DNA of 64,000 nt, taken from NCBI RefSeq assembly GCF_963678975.1, contig NC_089272.1:46892032-46956031 (forward strand), written 5' to 3'. Shown here one piece after another: positions 35,701 to 47,640 of this stretch; the first letter of the stretch is position 1, and every line of letters starts with the position of its first letter. The notes below the pieces were generated by a model that worked only from the letters and a program-made list of their open reading frames with translations, was not told where the DNA came from and searched no databases. A program made the position numbers and the translations under genes. The stretch comes from Dysidea avara (Eukaryota > Porifera > Demospongiae > Dictyoceratida > Dysideidae).

Positions 35701-36600
35701 ATAAGTGGCTATCGTTTTGTTCACCCAAGTTGAGTCCATAAGCGCCTCATAAAAATAATTACATATAGCGATTTCAGGGTCGTGACATCATGGAAGAGAG
35801 AGGCATGAACAAAAGCAGTAAGCTGTCTAATAAGCTGAGTAGACTGCCATTGTTTGAGGTACAATGTGTGCACTTGTATTACCAAGTACTATGTTTTTTT
35901 ATGTTTCTTGTCTACCCCTGGGAATAGTATAATTATGAACAGAACATGGCTTACAATTCAGCCTTAAGTGACCAACATTAGGGCTTGGAAATTGTTAGGT
36001 ACAACATAGTGTACTGCCATTAGGCCATGCAGGTAAACTTGATACTTGTTTCTCAACCATGGCATGGGAGGGAGGTCATTTTATATATGTATACCTATCG
36101 ATGCTAACCCTGTACTGCCCATACAGGCAGCTAGGATGGTGATCAAGTGGGGATTTACCAAAGCAAATGTTATCTGCAGGAATACTGCCGCTACCTGTAA
36201 ACCAATTGTCATTAGATACAAAATAGAAAATTTATTGCAGTGGCCCACGTGCACACCTGGCAGGATATTTTGTTGGTAGCTAACCCCCAAATCTCACCTA
36301 CCAAGCCTGTACTGGGGGTTATGGATGATAGGTGTGCTGAACAAAATACTCACAAACCACTGCAAAAGCAGGTTATCCACTATGCAGAAATTAGCCTTCT
36401 TATTTAAAGTTATCTGGAAATATTTTTTTCTGTGCTGTAAGGCCAGACTTCTCCGGGTCAAAATGTGTGCACACATTAATAGAATTTGAGGCGAGAGGAT
36501 GAATAGTAATGCAGGTGGGAATGAGAAACAATTACCAAGCTTGCATGTGCGTGTGCATTGATTTTGGGGTTATGCAACTAAACAGATACATCTGCTTAAT

Positions 36601-36846
36601 GTGACCGAATTTTGGAAAACCACCCATATGGAAACATTTGACACCTAAAATATTTAATGATCAAATCACAAACTGTATAGTACAAATCTAATTCTTGACA
36701 GTTTTAAGTCATTCTCAATACCTTAAATTACAATAAAATACTTGAAATATTTTCAAAACTGTGTCCTCTTATTAGCAACCCATCAAACATGAAAATTCTA
36801 ATCATTTCACGTGCGCCAATATGGGTTATTTTCCAAAATTCAGTCA
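36601..36846. mobile_element. MITE related to the 1797-2580 element
   Basis: GTGACCGAATTTTGGAAAAC at the left and its near inverse (TTTTCCAAAATTCAGTCAC) at the right give about 29-bp TIRs with three mismatches. The ends match the MITE at 1797. Confidence 0.65.
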
Positions 36847-38293
36847 CTTATTAGAGTTTATTAAAGAGCTTCAGAAGAGTCAACCCTTATAGTATATTAT
36901 GTTATTATGTACCAATGTGGGAATGCGTAGCTCCAAAATCTGACTACCTTTTTATGTAAACACTTAGTACAAGGGGTTTATAAACACAAAGGCACCTAGC
37001 AGTGATTATAAAGCTCCTGTTACAATCACAGACTAACAGATTACTAGTGCCAGCATTGGTTTAGAAGATACAAAAGGCCTGTGTCCCATATAATGTAAAG
37101 GTAAATCAGACAGGCAGTCTTTCCCCTGGTCCATCGCCTTACTATAGTTTACTGCTTATGAGGCATTGTATCAGTTAGTCTGTTTGTCCAACAACTGAAT
37201 GCCTCATTCACAATAAGCCAATCATCACTTCTTGGTGTTAGCCTAATGACAATGCTGATAATATTATAGGATTCTATAAGAGCCTGATTGCTGGTATTGA
37301 AAGCAATCAAGTGTTTGTTATTGTGCATTCTGTTGATACTAGACATCACTGAGTCCGTGTGATGAAAAAATAAGCAGAGGTAGAGGAATGAACTATAAGG
37401 ATAATTTAGGATGGGACTGGATGTCCAGAACTTTAAACACATTGCCTGCTCACCAGCTACGTAAGTATTAATGTGTTCTCCAGTATTTACATGGCTGTGT
37501 CACAATCATTCCAAACAAAACAAATGTGTACCAGTAACATCATTGCTATTGTTTGTCTCTTCATTTTGGAAGGCTGCATGACCATTACTGGTCAACACAG
37601 TAGTTTTTTTTATGAGACCAACTTATAAGTACTTACTGTGTACCTCATGATCAGGCCCTGTAGTAGCACCTTTGCTTCGCTCAGGCGCCATGACACAAGG
37701 CCATCTGGTTACTAAATTAATTAGACCCCTGTGGTGTGAAGTTTTTTTGGTGGATTTTTGGAGGTACCTAAGTTACTTAGACCCTTTTCATGTTTATTAC
37801 GCACACCTGCACTAGTACTGGCAACGCATCAGTTAATTTTAAACCCGTAACTGTTGTTGGTTTAAAGTAATTTTATGGTTAAATACATTTTTGTCATATC
37901 TTTAGAATGAAAACTCTTTCTTAATGATGTTTGAATGATGTACTGGCCATTTGCTGCTGTATTCGGAGTGATCATCAGTCTGACCAGACACTGCAATTAG
38001 TAAGAACACACAAAATAACTATTGTAATTATTCTGCTCATACAAATTATGTATAATTATGTTAAAGAATAGTGAGAGGATTGGGAATTATCGCAGTGGGT
38101 TTGTAATGTCAATCAACAAAAATCAATTTTAATTTAGAGTAAAACATACTGAACAACCAGTCATTCTCGACATTACGTACATGCATGCGTTTAACTCATG
38201 TTCAATGTTTCCTCAACCACACAGCTGTACTTCCACTAAAACACAAGTACCTATATATTGAGATACTATAGTAAAGCAGTTACAAACAGTATA
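36847..38293. other. No supported gene
   Basis: This is internal sequence of the 8-kb inverted-repeat element. The 97-codon minus frame at 37149-37442 has no domain or splice support. Confidence 0.4.
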
Positions 38294-38489
38294 CAGTGGA
38301 ACCTCTATTTAACGGACACTTTGGGACCAACCAATTTTGGTGAAATTTTACTGTTATAAGGAGGTTGTCCTCTTTCAGAGGTAAATTGTATTGGTAAAGG
38401 TCTATAGGGACTTCAGTAACTGTCCTTTATAAGGAGGTTAAATGTACAGTGTCCTTTACAGGGAGGGTCCATTAAAAGAGGTTCCACTG
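38294..38489. mobile_element. 196-bp Tc1/mariner-class MITE (Tigger/pogo-like ends, TA TSD)
   Basis: CAGTGGAACCTCTATTTAAC begins the element, and an inverted TTAAAAGAGGTTCCACTG ends it, with TA on both sides. These ends match the well-known pogo/Tigger pattern. Confidence 0.85.
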
Positions 38490-40847
38490 TAGCCACATTC
38501 ACATATTTATACACGTAGACATGCGTGTATCACGTGTAGTTATGAAAAGTAGGAGCTAGTATGACTACTGATATCATCATTGCACTTTAATAGTAGCGTG
38601 GTACACCTTAATTTTGCAAATACAGTAGTAATATATAATCGCACTACTATGTATGCTGGAGTTGCAGTGGTGTTCTATAGGCATATGTAGTCATGCAATT
38701 ATCAGTAGCTGTAGGTGTATTGCAGTCTGCAGGTATGCATGAATCAATGTACGTAGGTTGCTGTTGAAAATTATGATAAGACTGATATTATGTATTTAAC
38801 GAAGCTGGACTTCAAAAATTGTATAAATATATTATATCGTTTTTCTAGTATTGATAATATTTAAATAGGAGTGGCAGCTCTGTCTTTGTGACAGTTACTG
38901 CCTGCAGGCTTATACATATGGAGCCACACCCACTAATTGATTGGTATTAAAATCCATGTGATTATATAAATGCACTGTTATCGTAAGAGTTGTAGTCTAT
39001 AGTCTAACAGCAAGCCAACTTCTTTTGTGAGCTACGCCCACTTATTAGGGATGTGTGATGTTTTTGCATGGTTGGAGCTAAGCTCATTTATCAGTAAGAA
39101 TTTTTTAAGTATGCATGAAGCAAAACACATTAATTTTATATATGTAGTTGTAAACTGACTTTGAAACGTGCCTACTAACCAATCGTTAGTTATAAACCTT
39201 ACCTGTTGCATAGATAATACAGATAATTTATTGCATTAGATTGGCATTCACACCAGCATATTCTTTATTTCACTGGTCAATAAATGAAAAATTCCATGAT
39301 GTGTGGAATACATCTATAAATCTCTGCAGCAACTTGTGGTATGAAACTTGATGCATGACGCAGTGACGCTTTATAAATTGAACTGTCATGCTCAGTATTG
39401 TCCTAATTTCCTAAATCATCTTTTAGCTGAAAATGACTGGAAGTACTTTATACATTTGCAGTGATATTAAAATTGCAGCAGGAATATAATCACACTAGAC
39501 TAATTTGACCACAATAGTGGCCGAAAAAAAAAAAAAACTGGAAGTGTGACATGTACATAGATTGCACCATTCTTTTGCGATGCTATTGGCATGGATTATT
39601 ACTGAGACACACATACAAAGTCTCCTGCTGCCACACCACTATTTCAGTGCAAAGGCATATCAATTAGAGATTATAAGTGCCCGTGCTAAAAGGGTCTGGT
39701 ACACTTCCAATAGGCAAATTGTGACAACACCCAGCAGGAAATGTGAAGTGTTGATTACACCACTCAAAATGGCAACAAGCACATGTATGGATTTGTCATT
39801 TCATGCTGAATGCAACTGACTGAGCAAAAGCTTTGCACATTTCTCGAATTCCATTTTTGTAACAAAGGAGTGGGTGTCAAAGTTTCTTGTAAGATGAGTG
39901 GTCTTTGAGTTATAGCACTACACAGTTGGAACAGTTGATAATTTGTACAGCAACAATATGGCAAATTAGTTACAGGTGCTTAATGAATCATGACCGAAAC
40001 AAGCTACTAATGTATTCACCATGAACTGACAAATAAGATATAGTACTTTTCCTGTACTCCTCCATGTGCTGAAGCGAGCTGTTTTAACATGGAAATTATC
40101 ACGACAACCTATCACACTGTAAATTAGCACCCATAACTCACATGTCATTTGCTGTAGAAGTATAATATATAACTTCTTGAATTCTTCTAGTGTTTTCCAA
40201 TCTTACTTAGTATACACATGCATACAAAGTACACAATACTTTAAAAGTGCTTAAAATACTTATAAGTACTTTATGTACTTAGCAAAAAACTTACAAATAC
40301 ATTGGGAAATTTGAGATAAAGCCAGTACTTTCTAATTTGTACTGAAGTATTAGCTAGTTTACTCGTGTACTGAGACCCATGCCTGTAGCAAACCCTTTTC
40401 AGCTTGGGAGCCTTTACATTAAAACACTGGTCTGGTTATGCGAGACTAACAGGTACACAATACACACACACACAAAGCAAAACCTTTAGCTGCCACTAGC
40501 AGTCACACCCACCCAGTGAACCAGCACTGGGACACCTGTGTGCCACTCAGGTGCTTCGAGTCAGCGCCAGCAGATCTTCCTGGGGCAGGACTAGTCATCT
40601 GCAGGAGGCTGTACCATGCATGTCTCACAGATGAAGGTGTGAGCACCCGAAGTCCTACTTGGACTTTCAAAGACATGAACAGTTGGTATTTGTTCTCCAG
40701 TTTAGCTGGGTGGGTTGCTACCCTAGTTGACTTTCTCATTCTCTAACTACAAGACTGCTATATACACTTAGTTTGTAACCTTAGTCATTTCAAGAGCTTC
40801 AATCACAAGTCTAATAAAGCATGGCAGCACAGCACATTCAGCTGTAA
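38490..40847. other. No supported gene
   Basis: Inner part of the 8-kb element. A GC-richer patch at 40500-40740 is open on both strands (76-78 codons) but has no domain and could be SINE-derived. Nothing else was recognised. Confidence 0.35.
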
Positions 40848-41286
40848 GTTGCATGACCCCAAAATCAATGTACACTCTAAGGCCAGATTAATTGTTTCTC
40901 ATTCCTAACTGCATTACTTACATCCTCCTGCCTCAAATTTTATTACTCACATGCACACGTATTTTGATCCGCTAATTTCTGCATAGTGGATAACCTGCTT
41001 TTGCAGTGGTTTGTGAGTATTTTGTTCAACAATGAACACCGCACCTATCATCCGTAACCCCCAGTACAGACTTGGTAGGTGAGATTTGGGATTTAGCTAC
41101 CAATAAAATATCCTGCCAGCAGTGCCAGGTGTAGGCCACTGCAATAAATTTTCTATTTTGTATCTAATGACAATGGGTATACAGGTAGCAGTAGTATTCC
41201 AGCAGGTAACATTTGCTTTGTTAAATCCCCACTTGATCGCCACCCTAGCTGCCTGTATGGGCAGTATGGGGTTAGCATCGATAGGT

Positions 41287-41470
41287 GTTAATTTTTTATT
41301 AAAGCTTCACAACACAAGTGCTGAAGGTCTGTAGAACACCTGGTCCTACAGCCTGCTCAAAGACATTAGATACAAAGACATTAGCTACATATAAGGTGTG
41401 TTTGAAAAGTTGCAGAAAGGAGAAAAAATTCATGACTGGACCTAGGTAGCCTCGAACCTGCAGCCGAGTG
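41287..41470 (-). mobile_element. tRNA-derived SINE
   Basis: On the minus strand a B box (GGTTCGAGGCT near 41450) is followed by a body and the 3' end CAGACCTTCAGCACTTGTG...CTTTAATAAAA. It interrupts the right arm of the 8-kb element; the left arm shows the empty site (GATAGGTATACATATATAAA). Confidence 0.65.
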
Positions 41471-41492
41471 TACATATATAAAATGATTTCCC

Positions 41493-42689
41493 CAGGGGCG
41501 GATCCAGGATTTCTAAAAGGGGGGGGGGGGCTAACTTGAAGTATATGTATATGTGTCAGCCAGCATGCATGCAAAACATGCTGAAGCTAGGGAGGTCTGG
41601 GGGCATGCCCTCCCAGGAAAAATTTGAACAATATCATGCCAAAATACTGCTATTTGGTAACATTTCAACATAAAATCCTTACTGTTTGTAAGCATTTCAG
41701 TGTCCTTTTAATTATATCATTGTCCTACCTATATGTATTGTTGGAAATTGTAAGAGGGTAGATTTTCTGGGGGCATGCCCTGCAGAAAAATTTTGAAAAT
41801 TGATGCCAAAATACTGCAATTTGGTAGCAAATCCTTAATATTTCAGTGTCCTTTGTTACCTTTTAACTATACCTGCAGTTGTTGAAATTTTGGACAATGT
41901 AAGAGGGTGCATCAGTTTAAACAAATGCTACAGGATAATAGATTTCCCTTTATCTGTCTTAGCTTCATAGAACTGAAATAGACTTGGCTGCTACTCTAAA
42001 GGTATAGGGGAAGCAAAGTTATCTAGAAATTAATGTTATTGTAGCCAATTAGGTGAAAGTAATTTAGAAGTATTTATAGTCATTAACTGCACCTTAGATA
42101 GCACAAAGACTATCATAAGGGTCTACAGTAGCATGAACAGCCCTACTGGAAAATTTTGAGATTTGAATGATTTTAGATTGTATCTGAGAGTACTTTCAGT
42201 GGTGCATATGTACTTGAAGTAATTCTATTCATACAGCAAGTACGACTATCACTTATAAGATACTATACAAGTATATAGAGGTATCAGCTAATGAAGGCTT
42301 TTGAACTAGACTATTGCACTTCACAATGTGTAGATACATCTTTTAATGCAGACAGATTTGGATAATTTCCATCAGTAGCAAAGCCAACTTAAATGTGTCT
42401 TCTGAATGTTCTATTAGAGTAGTTAGGTGACTGCTCTATTAGCGTATCTCGATCTCATGCTCTGCTAGTGCTGATTCAGGCCCATTGTTGTATAATCTTT
42501 AACACAAATCCAGTGATAATGCCTTGGAAAGATAGTTCTAAGGTGGGTTTATGTGTAAATGTGTTGTTAGTGACACTATTATATGCTAAGACAGAAAAAG
42601 TTCATTGTGATCCTTTCATATTGATCAAGTTAAGTTGAAAAGTGAAGGGGGGGGGGGGGGCTTCAGCCCCCCCCCTGGATCCGCCCCTG
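41493..42689. mobile_element. 1.2-kb MITE of the CAGGGGCGGATCCAGG family
   Basis: 16-bp perfect TIRs, followed inside by long G/C runs (GGGGGGGG and CCCCCCC). Flanking TTCCC/CTCCC is consistent with a 5-bp TSD. Comparison with the left arm of the 8-kb element confirms the empty site. It contains two of the CTCTATTAGAG-type motifs. Confidence 0.8.
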
Positions 42690-42852
42690 CTCCCTCCCAC
42701 ATAGAATCCATGGGCCCATACCATGGTTGAGAAACAAGTATCATATTTACCTGCATGGCCTAATGGCAGTACACTATGTTGTACCTAACATTATCCAAGC
42801 CCTAATGTTGATCACTTAAGGCTGAATTGTAAGCCATGTTCTGTTCATATAC

Positions 42853-43540
42853 AGGGCCGGAGCCCAGAGATTTTGAGTGGTCCGGCCATCCATGGACTGC
42901 AATGGAGGTCATACTATTTCTTATTGATCTGATGTGATTTTTAGATCATGTGATACTCAACTGCATGTGCTAAGCTAAGCACACACAGCATGCCAAGTTA
43001 GGGGGATCTGGGGACATGCTCCCCCAGGAAAATGTTTGAAAATAGATGCTCTGAAATGGCATCTTGAAGCTATTTTACTTGCAAAGCCTCTTTCTCCTTT
43101 TTACTAACATTAAGGATATATACTGGTAATTTTGTACTACAGTGCCAATTAATTCAATTTCATAGCTAATTTTACTTTCAAAGTTTCAGTGAAAGCTTAG
43201 TTCTTTGAGATACAGAAGTCATTGGGTTTGTAATCGCTAATGCATGCATGACATGCTCACATGCGTGATCAATTAGCCCAATGCAGTGTAATGCAGATGA
43301 CACACTGGAACTTTTAGGTGATTTGAGGACAATTAACATAGATGTAATGGCTTAGACTAAGTAGAACAGTGGCTATATTCTATACCAAATGCTCTATTAG
43401 AGTATTGCGATGACTGTTCTATTAGAAAATATTATGATGATGACTGCTCTATTAGAATATCTCGATCATTTTTTAAATTCAAGTAGCTGAAAAGTGGTCC
43501 GGCCAATGCCGGACCGGCCGGACCGTGGGCTCCGGCCCTG
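42853..43540. mobile_element. MITE with CAGGGCCGGAGCCCA TIRs
   Basis: 15-bp inverted ends; the interior holds GGTCCGGCC subterminal motifs and several CTCTATTAGAG motifs (43392, 43447). It splits the right arm of the 8-kb element; the left arm provides the empty site. The ends are related to the 298-793 element. Confidence 0.75.
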
Positions 43541-43810
43541 ATTATTATAATAATATACTATTCTCAGGGGTAGACAAGAAACAGGAAAAACATAGTACTT
43601 GGTAATACAAATGCACACATTGTACCTCAAACAATGGCAATCAACTCAGCTTATTAGACAGTTTACTGCTTCTGTTCATGCTTCTCTCGTCCATGATGTC
43701 ACGAAATCGCTTTATAATGCTGACTCATATATACGTAATTATTTTTATGAGGCGCTTATGGACTCAACTTGGGTGAACAAAACGATAGCCGCTATAAGTG
43801 CTGTGCGGAG

Positions 43811-44325
43811 TTGTGTAGCTACGTGAGTAGGCGTGAACTAGCTGCTGCTTAGCTACCGACAAGTGAGTATAAATTCCTGAGAGAGACATATTATATATAT
43901 AGGAAGGATATGGCAGTACAAGTTCTGTAGTCGATGTTGAATCTCATAACTATCTCAGTACTTTTGTCAGTGTCGTAGCTACGTACAGTATCATCTATCA
44001 CAGCACATCGGCGTGATCATTATATCAGTAGTAAGGTATTGGAGTGCACAAAAAACTCTATGTAGCTACATCTGTGTTACTGTTTATAATTGTACTAGCC
44101 TACAGTAGTGGAGTTGGATTAGTGTACAAATGTCTCACTAGGGATACTTTATGTTGGTATTTACAGAGAGGTGGCTATCTATACAGGTGGCCATTATGAC
44201 AAGTTACTATATAAATCAGCTACCTGCATATTATGGCTAAGAAATTTTGGCCTGAAGGTGACTAGCTTAGACAGGTTTCAGTATAATGTAATCAAACCTA
44301 CTGGTTAGCTATTAGTACAGTCATG
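43811..44325. other. No supported gene
   Basis: AT-rich spacer between two inverted-repeat elements. Confidence 0.4.
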
Positions 44326-44726
44326 TGAGTCAACCTCACACTAATTGCAACAAAAGCAAATGCAACAGATTTTGTTTCCTTTATATTATTATGTCCTCAA
44401 TGACAGAAAAAACTCCTAAGGGATCCTCGTAGGGGAACAGTGTGAAAATCACTGAATTAAAATCCCCTTTTTACTCCTTAATGGTTTAAAGTTTTCACAG
44501 TATCTCAGCTAGGATACTACTTATATCAAAACTTAGTATACCATTAAAAAGCTCTCGCAAAGACAAATCTTCTGGTACTAAAATTATCACCTTAGGAAAA
44601 TGTGTTAATGAGTTATAATAAAATAATATTATAATTAATAATATACAGGTGATATCTAAGACACTATAGCAAATGCCCTTGTATGACTACTCAATTCCCT
44701 TACAGTTACCACAAGCGGGAGTGCAC

Positions 44727-46640
44727 TCAATATTGTGCTTCTTGCATGAGCATCTCACTGTGTACTGCAGTTTGGCAGTTGTATCTGATCACCCGTAGCA
44801 GATGTTCAGGAGCAGGAGGTAGCAATGTTTGAAGTGGCACAATCTCCTCTTCACAATTCTGCCATCCCCACTCTCTGGAATGGAGTTTTGCAGCTGATCC
44901 TTTCCATTCTTGAGCTTGAAGGTACACGTGAAGGATGTGGTACTTTGCTGCTGCTGAAGTTAGTGGTAAGGATTGTGGTTTTACGTGGGATGTTTTTGAA
45001 GCCATCTTTTCGCAGAACTGTTTATGTCTGAGGTAATCTAGTGTGTCAATTAGCATTCCATTGTAGAGAGCTTTCTCTCCCACATCTATCACATCATTTG
45101 TGGAAGCTGAATCAGAATGGAACACCTTTGCCTGCTTATGGAGCATACTGCTTACTTTGAACTTGTAAGGGATGTCCCTTTCCAATCCCATAGATGTCAT
45201 GTTGTCACACCCAAGACTAGCATAGATGAGAGGATGTTGTTGCAGATGTCTTCACCAAGCTTTTCTTTTTATGTGGCTCTGATGTTTCAGATGTGAAGCT
45301 TTTGTGTTTTCTTTGCCTCAGGACGAAAGAAGTGGTCATGGGAGTCGAGACTTGCATGGTTGCAGAGCAGAACAATGAGGTCATGCAGTGTCTTCACACA
45401 TAGGCGGATCTGAGGGGGGCCAAGGGGTGCTGTGCCCCCCCTGGCCCTTCTCTTGCCCCCCTTGGACTCACAGTACTATATTGATACCAGAAATTGGAAT
45501 CATGCATTCACACTGTATTCAGAAGTATAGAAAGCCAATGGGCAAATAGAAGACAACAGTTATAAATGTACTTTACAGTTATACTGTACACTGTAAAGAA
45601 AGTGAGACAAATAAGTTGTTTTAATTTTTGTGCCAAGATCGAGATACTCTAATAGAGCAGTTACTACTCTAATAGAACAGTCACGATTCTAATGTCATTA
45701 TAACAATACTAGCTGTAGCTACACCTTATTTTGATTTAGCACACTTTACCATCAAACAGGATTAATCTCAAGTAGGTTAACTAATCTTTATATGCATTGC
45801 AAGCATATACTTCATTAGCTAAGTGCTATCAAAATGCTCCCAAATTCAAACCTAGGAGGTCTAATTTTTAGAAATTTTCTCCAACTACTATCTTAAAACT
45901 CTATGTTTATCATTCATCCAGCTATACTGAATAAAGTTATGCAACTGAATATAACTTGTGTACTAGAAGTTCCTCTTAGTGGAATAAACACTGTTGTACA
46001 CTAAAACTTCTTGCCCCCCCCTGACAATGCCTCCTAGATCCGCCTATGTCTTCACAAACTAGCACAGTGGTACTGATGGTAGCAAACTGAACAGCCTTCT
46101 GAACAATCAAGAGATCAGTATCGGCTGGTGCATGGTAAGTTTGGCAGTTGCTCTTCTCCAGTTCTGTACTCAGCATGAAAATAAATTGCAGCATGTTCTT
46201 TCGGTTGACCAAAAAACTAGTCCTTCTTCATTGTGGTAGTCATGTTAGCAGCACTGCATTAGCCTTTCCTTTTGACCGCCTCTGATACATATCTTTGTGT
46301 TCATATTTTCATAGTTATCAAATGCAACTATGGCATCCTTGTACTTTCTTGCTACATATTCTGTGTACTGGTGGTAGATGTCTCCATATGTAGAACTGTG
46401 AGACCATGCATGGGATACACCCCGCCATCCAGGACATACTGAATGCCGTCATCTGGGATATCTGCTAGGACACCACTTTCACAAATCTTGTATATTACAT
46501 CAGCAAATGCTGGCTTGTCTGCTTCATGGAGCAAAAGAGGAATCAAAGAGAGCATGAAGTATGAGCTGCACAGCTCATACCTCAGCATGAGCTGAGCTGT
46601 GCAAGTATGAGCTGTGCATATCATGTTGAGTTAGCCTTCA
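44727..46640 (-). pseudogene. Transposon-associated gene, frameshifted and MITE-interrupted
   Basis: Segments on the minus strand include LLHEADKPAFADVIYKICES (about 46500), NRKNMLQFIFMLSTELEKSN...ADTDLLIVQKAVQFA (46040-46212), then SLGCDNMTSMGLERDIPYKFK...LPLTSAAAKYHILHVYLQAQEWKGS...WGWQNCEEEIVPLQTLLPPAPEHLLRVIRYNCQ (44727-45250). The AAKYH...QVQEWKG...WGW...LPPAPE..LR.I.CNC pattern is a protein family widespread in cnidarian, sponge and fish genomes (from memory), whose function is not known to me. Frameshifts, loss of the C-terminal cysteine cluster and a 650-bp MITE insertion make this copy dead. Confidence 0.75.
45399..46048. mobile_element. 650-bp hAT MITE with 8-bp TSD inside the pseudogene
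   Basis: Ends CATAGGCGGATCT / AGATCCGCCTATG, flanked by TCTTCACA at 45391-45398 and 46049-46056. It interrupts the coding sequence between the VLVCED and HDLIVLLCNHASL-type segments. It contains two CTCTAATAGA motifs (45647 and about 45665). Confidence 0.9.
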
Positions 46641-47640
46641 GGCATGAGCTGCATGGCTTATGCTTGAAGGCTAACTCCAGATCATCTGATGATTGCATGA
46701 CAGTAGTAAGTCTCTGAAAGAGCTATCTGAATCCCTCCGAAGATAACCAAAGGTGACCAAAAATCCCTCCTCAGATGACTAAAGTACAGGTCTGCCATTG
46801 CTTGATGTGCTTGGCATTAGTTCCTCTTGGTTGGTGTCTTTTGCTATTTGATGTGGGTTACAGTATTTGCAGTGACATTGTTGATACATGAATGTTGTCG
46901 TTCCTGGCAATACTGACCTGGTTGTTGGTTGAACTACCCTTTGCTGTTAGAGTAGAAAATAGGACACCTGTGTCTGTAGAAGTCTTGCAGATGGCACACA
47001 ATAAAAGTTGTACATTCTTGCTGAAAGAATAATTGAGAATAATTGAGCTGGAACACTGAATGTTCAACTTACCCTTCTATATGTATATCTAAAGGTCCCT
47101 GGTTCATTCCCGGGGTTTCAGCACCTAATGTCAAGATTGAATGCAAAGCTGAGCCTGATTATTCTCATTGGTAGATGTGATATTTCATACATCCACACCA
47201 CAACCTTTCTCCTGCTGGTTGAAAACTCTCAAGCTCACTATACTACTCTGTATGCATGCAGAAATATCAATAAAGGCATTATTACAGTAGTTACAGTTGC
47301 AAAACATGTACAAAGAATAAGCAAATTCAGGATACATTTGATTATAACTCATTAACACATTTTCCTTAGATGATAATTTTAGGATCAAAAGACTCATCTT
47401 TGCAAGAGTTTTTTAATGGTATAATAAACTTTGACGTATCCTAGCCGAGATACGACCATAAACACCGTAAAAATATCAAACCATTAAGGAGCACAAAATG
47501 CATGGGGTTTGTATTTCAGTGATTTTCACACTGTTCTTCCATGAGGGTTCCTTAGGACTTTTTTTCTGTCATTGAGGACATAATAAGGGAGCAAAATCTG
47601 TTGAGTTTGCTTTTGTTGCAATTAGTGTGAGGTTGACACA

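Larger units (their letters stand above)
35707..43790. mobile_element. 8-kb element with ~0.9-kb inverted arms
   Basis: The left arm 35707-36578 is inverted on the right at 40848-41286, 42694-42852 and 43541-43790. The two gaps in the right arm are a SINE plus MITE and a second MITE. Matching landmarks include GGCTATCGTTTTGTTCACCC at the outside, AACCATGG...AAACAAGTATCA in the middle and TTTTGGGGT(T/C)ATGCAAC at the inner end. The internal 4.3 kb has no recognised transposase, so it is probably non-autonomous or decayed. TSDs were not identified. Confidence 0.7.
44326..47640. mobile_element. 3.3-kb element with ~310-bp inverted arms
   Basis: 44329-44640 is the inverse of 47325-47637 at an estimated 80% identity, starting GTCAACCTCACACTAATTGC on both ends. 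It encloses one decayed minus-strand gene (44727-46640) of a transposon-associated family. This links that protein family to a DNA element with long TIRs. TSDs were not resolved. Confidence 0.7.

Noticed and set aside
40503..40746. Open frames on both strands (76-78 codons) in a GC-rich patch
   Set aside because: Mutually overlapping, no domain; considered a possible SINE but no clear A/B boxes or tail.
46629..46677. Palindromic GAGTTAGCCTTCA...TGAAGGCTAACTC
   Set aside because: Imperfect stem within a decayed transposon; no rho-independent-type or regulatory meaning expected in this context.
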